64,000 nucleotides of DNA from Lunularia cruciata (taxonomy: Eukaryota > Streptophyta > Marchantiopsida > Lunulariales > Lunulariaceae), in NCBI GenBank assembly GCA_948567375.1, contig OX419757.1, forward strand, positions 24,862,001 through 24,926,000, written 5' to 3'. Shown piece after piece: positions 56,528-64,000 of the stretch; position 1 is the first letter of the stretch; each line of letters starts with the position of its first letter. The position numbers were made by a program, and so were the translations under genes. Below the pieces are notes generated by a model. The model did not search any database, was not told the origin of the DNA, and saw nothing but the letters and a program-made list of their open reading frames with translations.

Positions 56528-57914
56528 ATGTCCATAGCACAATGGGTGTGATTCAAGGCTGCTCTCTATCTCCAACTCTGTTCGGAATCTTCATCGATGA
56601 TCTAGAGAATCTACTTATGGAAGCTGGAGCTATGGGTGTACAGGTTGGCTCTTTGATGATACACGCACTCCTTTATGCATATGATGTAGTTCTTCTCTCC
56701 ACAAATCCACAGAGTTTACAGAAGTTGTTGGATTCTCTACTTTGCTTTTGCAATCAAACAAAGATGGAGGCGAACCTTGAGAAGTCTAAGGTGATTGTGG
56801 TGGGTCTAAAGGTGTCACACCTTTCTTTTTGATGGACAGCAATTGGAGCAGGTTTCTTCTTATAAGTACTTGGGCCTTGAATTTTCTCATGACTATAGTT
56901 GGTCTACTTGTATGAAAATGAGAATCAATGCAGGGTTTAGAGCTTTGTATTCACTCATGAATCGCTCTAGACTTGCTCATCTTACAACATGGGAGTTGAA
57001 GAAGGTGTTGTTCAGATCTCTTGTGCAGCCGGTGGTTCTCTATGGTACTCAGATTTGGGGTCCACGTACTAAGAAGACATGGTGGCAAAAGGTGGAGAAA
57101 ATTCAAAAACTGTTTTTGTGTGATGAACTTGGACTGAGGACTCAAACTCCTTATGTATTGTTGCTTGCTGAAACTGGGTTTTTGCCTCTTGAGGCTGAAG
57201 CTTTGTTTTTAGCTATCACATATGCCACTAAGGTGAGGTCCATGGAGCATGAGAGACTTCCCTACCAAGCTTTTTGTGCCACTCTATCTGTTGGTTGGTA
57301 TATAGTTCTGATTGCATAGGCCACAAGGTGGAATGTTTGTGAGCAACATTGGAGATTGGAGCCTATTGCACTTTGAGAGGTGATCAAGGAGTAGTTCTTA
57401 CTACGCTTATGGCAGCGACCTGGTACCAAGATGGTGTTCTATCAGCAGTTTGTAAATCCTATGTTGGTGTATTGTGAGCAAGATTATCTCCTGGCTAGGA
57501 TTTCTACTTCTCTTAGACATGTGATTGCTAAATATAGAACTAGTTCCCATAGACTAGAAGTAGAACAAGGGCGTTGGCAGCAGATAGAGCACTCCATGCG
57601 GCTTTGCAAATTGTGTACTATGAGCAAAGTTGATGATGAGCACCATGTGTTTGTTGATTGCCCTTGTTACACACGGATCAGAAATAGACATCAGATTATT
57701 TGTATTGATTTCTCAACTCTCTTACAGGTTGAAGCTTTAGCATTAGGGAAGTATATGACAGAGATTAGTTTACATTGGACCAATTTGTTATAGATTGGTC
57801 AGATGCCCTAGGCTTTGGCCTAGGCTCACATTTCATGTGTTTTGTATTGTGTTTCCAGCCTTTTGACTCTTTGGGTCTTCTGGGCTTTATATTTCATTGT
57901 TTCATTGTTTCATA
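56528..57914 (+). mobile_element. LINE copy DD, 5'-truncated, RT motif B to tail
   Basis: Starts STMGVIQGCSLSPTLFG. The catalytic box is YAYD (56672-56683). A 1-base loss at about 56805 shifts the frame; 56843-57319 continues. TAG for TGG near 57317 and TGA for CGA near 57374 follow. The C terminus 57431-57793 has the finger CKLCTMSKVDDEHHVFVDC. The 3' UTR loop is TTTG, and the tail TTTCATTGTTTCATTGTTTCAT ends at about 57914. Confidence 0.85.
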
Positions 57915-58288
57915 CCAATGTCTTGCTAAAGTTTTGTACTCTAGTAAAGCCTTACTTTGGAAGTGTGCTCAAACCATCTTTTTAAATAACAAAAGCAAAT
58001 TGACGGTGTATTTGGAACATTTGTTGTGATAAAAAAAGAGGCATTGGATTGCTAGCAAAAGCACAAAAGATGGAAATATGGACAAGGGAGAACTAAGTGA
58101 GAATGTAGCAAAATTGTAGGAAAACCCACTTGGCTAACTCTTACCAACATGGAGAAAGTCTCCCTCAGCAGAACCCACTCGGTTGGGCAAACCCCTAACA
58201 TATTAGCAGCAAACCTGCTCAATTAGTGCAATCCTCTAATGTACCTATATTGAAACCCACTTGACCAAGGAAAACTCCTAACATATAC

Positions 58289-58325
<37 letters not shown>
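57915..58325. other. Flanking DNA with degenerate minisatellite and (AAC)n
   Basis: Not LINE. Bases 58118-58285 carry degenerate units around AACCCACTTGG and GGCAAACCCCTAACAT. The array ends in a run of about twelve AAC (58291-58325), which borders the 5' end of LINE M. The same minisatellite resumes at 63390 after M, so M inserted into it. Confidence 0.7.
58291..58325 (+). repeat. (AAC)n microsatellite
   Basis: About twelve uninterrupted AAC units directly before the 5' end of LINE M. M's right flank also begins with TTCAACAAAACC, so CAACAA may be part of the duplicated target. Confidence 0.9.
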
Positions 58326-60216
58326 GGGTATTTTGAGTTTGAGTGGAGTTTCGAAAGTTTGAGAGGAGAGGAGTCCTGAAAGTTTGAGAAGCCATATCTC
58401 ACTACTTACATGTCCAAAAGTTGCAATTCTAGACTCGTTCAAAGCACCTTGCCAAGGGCTTTCCATAGCCACCAAGATTGCATCATGCTGAGCTTTGTGC
58501 AAAACGTTATGAGTGATTGAAATTTCTGAGAGAGGATCCAGATTTGAGAGTTTGAATCTTCATCATATGGTGTCCAAATGGAGTGATTTTAGAGGCATTA
58601 GAAGTGCCTTGAGAAGCTGTTTTGATTGATAACACGCACACTTTCAGAACATATACAAACAGAAAGTTATAAAGATTCAAATTCTGCCATCTCTCAGAGA
58701 TTTTAGGGTTTGAGCTCAATTTTCAACACCTTGTAACTTTTTGTCCATTGTCCATTGTCCAACTTTTTGTCCATGTCCAAGTCATTCAATCTTGGCGTCA
58801 TTGGCAACACCTATGAAGGGGCTTTCTTTTGAGTACCTGCTTGCTGAAGTAGGAGTTGTGTGGAACAAGTTTTGAATTTCAACAATCTATGATCTTGTGC
58901 GGTTGGTGGTGCTCACATCTGCAACTTTCAGAGGCGTGAACTTTGGACTCACATCTTCAAATAAGGTGATATTGGTCTCATTAGAAGCATCTTTTCAAGA
59001 GCTATTGATTGGAGTTGTTTTCAAAGAATTTGAAGGTTTTTTCTTGAAGTTATAAGTATTTGAATTTTGTAACTCAATGAGGTGTAGAAGTTTACCATAG
59101 AAAACTCTAGAGGCCATAACTCCATGTCTTTTGGCTCAAATGAGTTCATTTTTGGTTCATTTGAAAGAAGTACTCAAGAGCTTTTTATTGGGTTATCACT
59201 TGTAGATTTTTAAGTACTGTAGCCAAGGTTGTGAACTTTCAAAATCTGTAGGAAAGTTTCAAATTCAAAAGTTTGTAACTTTTGATTTTCAAGTCCAAAA
59301 GAGTAGATTTTTGGTTCATGAGAAAAAGTATTTGTAGAGCTAATCGTGTTCAGAGAGCCTGTGTGAACCAGATAATACATTCTCATAGTATCTGTTTAGA
59401 GATTTTAGAATGGAAGCTTCCAAGATGATGCAAGACATTGTTGAGATAACTTCAAAACAACAACAACTTGCTGAAATGTATAGAAAAGCAAATGATTTCC
59501 ACAAGGAACTCAAGAGCTTTTTTGCCCCCATGTCTCAATGCATGAACACTATTATGGCAGATTTGCAAACCATAAGAGCTGATATCTTGAGTGTGAAAGA
59601 ATCTATGAATTCGACACCGTAGATATCCAAGAACTCAAGAAGAGTAGCAATTTGATGTTAGACTCCACAAAGGGTATGGTGGATGCTACTGAGAAGGTTG
59701 CTTCCTTGGGAGCACAAGCCACTAACATTGCTTCACAAAATGGAGGGCTCCAAGAGATGGTTGACACATTAGAGATCAAGATGAAGTCATATGCTGAAGC
59801 TACTAAGGTGGCTCAAATCTCTTACTTGCAAGAGCATGAGGTTGAAAAGGAGAACCAATTAGTCAAAATGAAGAACTTGAGGATTTCAGGTTTGCCAAAG
59901 AGTGAGTAGAAAGACACCAAGGCCATAGTGTATGAGTTTATTGCTGATTCTTTGAGAGTCCATGATCCTCAGATTTTGCAAGCATATAGATTGGGACAAC
60001 AAGGTGCACAACCAAGAAGCATTTTGGTGAGGTTAGGCTCAAAAACTCAAAGGAATGCAGTGATGGATAACAAGGCTATACTAAAGAAGCATCGTATCTG
60101 GTTGGACCCTGATCTCACACCTCTCCAATGGCAAGCAAAGAAGGGAGAATTAGCAAAAGTGAAGGAGGCTCAACAAGCAAGTTTTGTTGCATTCTTGAGA
60201 GATAATAGAGTTGTGA
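58326..60216 (+). mobile_element. LINE copy M (type I), 5' part: full leader and ORF1
   Basis: A full-length 5' end with the leader 58326-59409, matching B. Its first bases (GGGTATTTTGAGTTTGAG) follow the AAC run. ORF1 is at 59410. Insert N splits it at 60216; the copy resumes at 61247 with TGTGA duplicated (60212-60216 and 61247-61251). M ends at about 63386. Confidence 0.85.
59410..60216 (+). pseudogene. LINE M ORF1, frameshifted and split by N
   Basis: MEASKMMQDIVEITSKQQQL is open to 59622, where a deleted base shifts the frame (SMNSTP). The frame resumes 59652-59909, is broken by TAG in PKSE, and continues 59928-60216 to FLRDNRV, where N begins. The last codons and the shared TAG lie at 61247-61283. 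Confidence 0.8.
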
Positions 60217-61246
60217 AACAATGAAACAATGAAATATAAAGCCCGAAAGACCCAAAGAGTCAAAAAGCTAGAAACACAATACAAACCACATGAAATGTGA
60301 GCCTAGGCAAGGGCCTCAGACATCTGACCAATCTGTAACAAATTGGTCCAATGTAAACTAACCTCTGTCATGTACTTCCCTAACGCTAAAGCTTCAACCT
60401 ATAAGAGAGTTGAGAAATCACTACAAGTAATCTGATGTCTACTTCTAATCTGCATGTAACGAGGGCAATCAACAAACACATGATGCTCATCCTCAACTTT
60501 GCTCATAGTACACAATTTGCAAAGTCGCATGGAGTGCTCTATCTACTACCAACGTCCTTGTTCTACTTCTATTCTATGAGAACTAGTTCTATATTGAGAG
60601 ATAACATGTCTAAGTGAAGTAGAAATCCTAGCCAAGAGATAATCTTGCTCACAATACACCAACATAGGATTTACAAACTGCTGATAAAATACCATCTTGG
60701 TACCGGGTTGCTGCCATAAGCGTAGTAAGAACTGCTCCTTGATCACTTCTTGAAGTGCAATAGGCTCCAATCTCCAATGTCGCTCAGAAACATTCTACCT
60801 TGTGGCCCATGTAATCAGATCTGTATACCAACCAATAGATAGAGTGGCACAAAAAGCTTGGTAGGGAAGTCTCTCATGCTCCATGGACCTCACCTTAGTG
60901 GCATATGTGAGAGCCAAGAACAAAGCTTCAACCTCAAGAGGCAAAAACCCAGTTTCAGCAAGAAGCAATACATAAGGAGTTTGAGTCCTCACTCCAAGTT
61001 CATCACACAAAAAGAGTTTTTGAATTTTCTCCACCTTTTGCCACCATGTCTTCTTAGTACCTGGACCCCAAATCTGAGTACCATAGAGAACCACTTGCTG
61101 CACAAGAGATCTGAAAAACACCTTCTTCATCTCCCATGTGGTAAGATGAGCAAGTCTAGAGCAATTCATGAGTGAATACAAAGCTCTAAACCCAACATTG
61201 GTTCTCATCTTCACACAAGTAGACCAACTATAGTCATGAGAAAAGA
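60217..61246 (-). mobile_element. LINE copy N (1,030 bp), inserted in M with TSD
   Basis: Tail AACAATGAAACAATG is at the left, followed by 3' UTR and ORF2 C terminus: 60770-60546 and 61259-60795, to LEFSHDYSWSTCVKM. The 5' end is truncated there. TGTGA flanks it on both sides, and removing it restores M's ORF1 frame at RDNR(A)VITQKK. Confidence 0.9.
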
Positions 61247-63386
61247 TGTGATTACTCAAAAGAAATTGTCAGCTACTGCATAGCAATTCCAGACCCTTAG
61301 AGTGTTATTTTGGAATGTTCATGGGCTCACACATACCAAGTACTCCAGTGCTAAGCCTTTGTGGGATGATGTTGATCTGATCAATCTTGTGGAGACATGG
61401 GAACATGAAGGAAACACCATTCAAGATATTGAAGGATTCACTCTTGTTGGTTCAACCTGGAACAAGCAAAGGCAACACAGAGGAAGGGGCTTTGGAAGTA
61501 TTGCTACTTACGTCAGATTTGGCTTTGAGAAATCAGTCTCTTTGATAGGTCAAGATTCAAGTGGACAATACCAATGGCTGAGGATTGGAGGAGTTGCCAC
61601 ACCTTGCTTCATTGCTGTTTTTTACTTTGCCCCATTGATAGCACCAATCTATTCAAGTGGAGTTCTCAACACCATGCAGCCTTTCCACTCCTTGACAAAG
61701 GATGTGTTAGAGTTTCAAAGTAAAGGTGCAGAACATGTTCTTGGTGATTTCAATGCTAGGATCCAAACCTCTCAGATCCCTGAGTTGAGTGACCTTGAGA
61801 ATGATCCTTCCCACAGCTTGATAGACCATTCTAGTGCATGGTCACGCTCTTGCAAAGATCCTATGTCCAACCCCATGAGTAAACACTTTTTGATCTTTGG
61901 TGCCAATTGTAGCTTGAAGATCTTGAATGGCCTTTCTCAATTTCCAGAAACTTGTAAAAGCACATGCTTTGCCTCAAGTGGATCAAGCACCATAGATTAT
62001 ATGCTCACTTCAGAAAATGATATCCATCTTGTCTCAGATTTTGTTGTTTTAGATCCTCAACCAGAATCAGACCATGCACCTCTATCTTGTACATCCTTCT
62101 CCCTTGCCTCAATAGAACCACATTACCTATTGACCATACCTTTAGAGGCAAACTTTGTCTAGATTTTCACAAGAGAGACTTGTACCAACAAGCTACCCAA
62201 GAGAAATTGAGTTCTATGGAGTGGAGTTTTGATTTTCAACAACATAGTGATCAATTGGTTGAACTTCTTCAATCCACATCTACTTCTTTGTTTCCAAGAG
62301 GCTCTCACATGAAGAGACTTGGTCTCCCTTGCAATAGGTGGTATGATGCTAATTGCAAAATGGCAAGGATCAAAGCTATGGATAGGTCTCTTGATCAGAT
62401 TGCACAAAATCAGGCCTTTGTTTCATACAGAAAGTTGGTGAAGTGCAAAAAGTGAGCATTTTATAGACTCAAGGGGGTTGAGTTGAGCACTGAAGCCAGT
62501 GGTTCTCTATGGTTCTCAGATTTGGGGTCCAGGTACTAAGAAGACATGGTGGCAAAAGGTGGAGAAAAATTCAGAAACTGTTTTTGTGTGATGAACTTAG
62601 ACTGAGGACTCAAACTCCTTATGTTTTGTTGCTCGCTGAAATAGGGTTTTTGCCTCTTGATGCTGAAGCTTTGTTCTTGGCTCTCACATATGCCACTAAG
62701 GTGAGGTCCATGGAGCATGAGAGACCCCTACCAAGCTTTTTGTGCCACTGTATCTATTGGTTGGTATACAGATCTGATTGAATGGGCAACAAGGTGGAAT
62801 GTTTCTGAGCGACATTGGAGATTGGAGCCTATTGCACTTCGAGAGGTGATCAAGGAGCAATTCTTATTACGCTTATGGCAGCAACCCGGTACCAGGATGG
62901 TGTTCTATCAGCAGTTTGTAAATCCTATGTTGGTGTATTGTGAGCAAGATTATCTCTTGGCTAGGATTTCTACTTCACTTAGACATGTTATTGCTCAATA
63001 TAGAACTAGTTCTCATAGACTAGAAGTAGAACAAGGGCATTGGCAGCAGATAGAGCACTCCATACGACTTTGCAAATTGTGTGTACTATGATGAGCAAAG
63101 TTGAGAATGAGCACCATGTGTTTGTTGATTGCCCTTGTTACACACAGATCAGAGTTAGACATCAGATTACTTGTAGTGATTTTTCAACTCTCCTACAGGT
63201 TGAAGCTTTGGCATGAGGGAAGTATATGATAGAGATTAGTTGACATCAAACCAATTTGTTATAGATTGGTCAGATGCCCTAGGCTTTGGCCTAGGCTCAC
63301 ATTTCATGTGTTTTGTATTGTGTTTCCAGCCTTTTGACTCTTTGGGTCTTCCGGGCTTTATATTTCATTGTTCATTGTTCAGTGTT
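61247..63386 (+). mobile_element. LINE copy M, 3' part: endonuclease then C terminus, RT deleted
   Basis: After the ORF1 end (TAG 61281-61283) ORF2 starts in frame. At 62493 (VELSTE) it jumps to PVVLYGSQIWGP, removing about 1.2 kb that holds all RT motifs. The C terminus follows with several shifts (62509-62781, 62717-63091). The 3' UTR has the TTTG loop and the tail is ATTTCATTGTTCATTGTTCA. Confidence 0.85.
61284..62492 (+). pseudogene. LINE M ORF2 endonuclease, best preserved
   Basis: QFQTLR then VLFWNVHGLTHTKYSSAKPLW. The frame is open from the ORF1 stop to 62162 with all catalytic blocks (FWNVHG, VETWE, GDFNARIQ, ESDHAPLSC). A 1-base loss near 62092 shifts it (CTSFSLAS); the right frame continues 62087-62455 through HKRDLYQQ and NRWYDANC to VKCKK, then TGA. 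No ATG precedes the core in frame. Confidence 0.85.
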
Positions 63387-64000
63387 CAACAAAACCTACT
63401 TGGTTGGCCAAACCCCTAACATACTCGTAGCAAAACCAACTCGACCAAGGCAAACCTCTAATGTACCTATATCAAACCCACTTGATCCATAATGTAAATG
63501 CAAGCAAACCCCTTTTATACCCACAGAAAAACCCACGTGAGTAGGGCAAACTCCTAACATACACATAACAAAACCCACTTGATTAGGGCAAAGAAGAAAC
63601 CTAAATCTTCTTGCCAATTCCATGATTAAAGCAAATCCTACTCTTTGAAAACTTGGAACTTATTTGTAAACTTAGGACAAGTTTGAACACCAAAAGATCC
63701 AAAGAAAGTATTTCTTACACATTCAACATTGTCACGCCATTTGTAGTTCCGCATCTAGATGCTCGGACATTGGAGTTCTAGTGATGGTAGTTAGAGTTAT
63801 TCTAGTTGTTTCTCAGGGACTACTTTCTGACGGTTAGATTTTGTGTTTGGGGTACTGACTTCACGGTGGGGCCCACCATCACTTTGCACCGTTTGCACCG
63901 TCGGGTGTGCCGTCAGCGGGATCATTAGGGTTTCAGGGCTAGCTCGAGTCCAGGGGGTATAGTTTTGAAGTGAGCTCCAGAGAGCTCACTTCTCTGATGT
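63387..64000. other. Right flank: minisatellite, then unassigned DNA with a hairpin
   Basis: Bases 63390-63600 hold about four degenerate units of roughly 42 bp, sharing ACCCACTTG, GGCAAACCCCTAACATAC and a short A-rich link, the same array as 58118-58285. Because 42 is divisible by three, the minus strand stays open here (63623-63396) with a repeated VGFxxxMLGV; I do not call it a gene. From 63700 the DNA is richer in G+C and holds no recognised feature except a perfect inverted repeat at 63967-63992. Confidence 0.6.
63967..63992. repeat. Perfect 11-bp inverted repeat
   Basis: GAAGTGAGCTC (63967-63977) and GAGCTCACTTC (63982-63992) are separated by CAGA. It could form a hairpin. No T-run follows, and its role is unknown. 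Confidence 0.85.

Noticed and set aside
56951-57145. Antisense frames of 60-105 codons recurring in many LINE copies (MSPHSKFITQKQFLNFLHLL-type)
   Set aside because: They lie exactly opposite the conserved ORF2 segment LKKVLFRSLVQ to CDELGVRTQ and recur only because that segment does; there is no sign of independent selection.
63396-63623. Minus-strand frame of 14-residue repeats
   Set aside because: It is a translation of a 42-bp minisatellite shared with 58118-58285, with no sign of coding constraint.
63967-63992. Perfect hairpin as an intrinsic terminator
   Set aside because: No T-run follows and the DNA is eukaryotic.

Overview
This is plant nuclear DNA, and almost all of it is retrotransposon. 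The window is AT-rich, has no compact gene order, and carries many decayed, nested copies of one non-LTR retrotransposon (LINE) family. It also holds a broken chromodomain Ty3/gypsy element (chromovirus), two LTR insertions with target-site duplications, and a short captured piece of a plant-type cytosolic ribosomal protein uL23 (RPL23A) gene. A large TE-rich land-plant genome fits, perhaps a gymnosperm; the species cannot be told. No tRNA, rRNA, CRISPR array or intact host gene was seen. The only complete reading frame of a recognisable product is one LINE ORF1 (17373-18212, minus strand).

The LINE, rebuilt from its copies, is about 5.3 kb. It has a 5' leader of about 1.1 kb (type I) or 1.3-1.7 kb (type II), then ORF1 of about 279 codons (coiled coil, RRM-like domain and C-terminal domain, as in vertebrate L1 ORF1p). 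A single in-frame UAG follows, then ORF2 of about 1,080 codons: APE-type endonuclease, reverse transcriptase (YADD) and a C-terminal Cys/His finger. The short 3' UTR has a stem-loop, and the tail is (TTTCATTG)n rather than poly(A). In all seven copies that keep the ORF1/ORF2 boundary, the stop reads UAG CAA UUC; in six, ORF2 follows in the same frame with no AUG before the endonuclease core. ORF2 is therefore probably made by stop-codon readthrough.

Layout, left to right. 1-1491: unassigned. 1492-9391: plus-strand LINE A, split by full-length minus-strand LINE B (2584-7892). 9392-22883: LINE pieces C, D, P, E, F, T, G and H in both orientations. 22884-25268: unassigned AT-rich DNA. 25269-28792: LINE K, split by L (which holds the uL23 fragment) and by a 66-bp LINE insert, U. 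28793-34069: LINE S, split by V. 34070-43759: LINE W, split by Y (which itself holds a 736-bp LTR) and by a 1,937-bp solo LTR. 43760-52992: AA, BB, O, Q and R. 52993-56527: chromovirus remnant whose LTR carries heat-shock-element-like repeats. 56528-57914: LINE DD. 57915-64000: flanking DNA with a degenerate minisatellite, into which LINE M (58326-63386, split by N) inserted.

Nearly every resolved LINE-in-LINE insertion is antisense to its host copy. No LINE copy here has an intact ORF2, so the locus is a graveyard. It still preserves the family's translation strategy, 3'-end signals, 5'-module switching and insertion chemistry. Junctions between pieces were placed by eye and may be off by several bases unless a target-site duplication is given.
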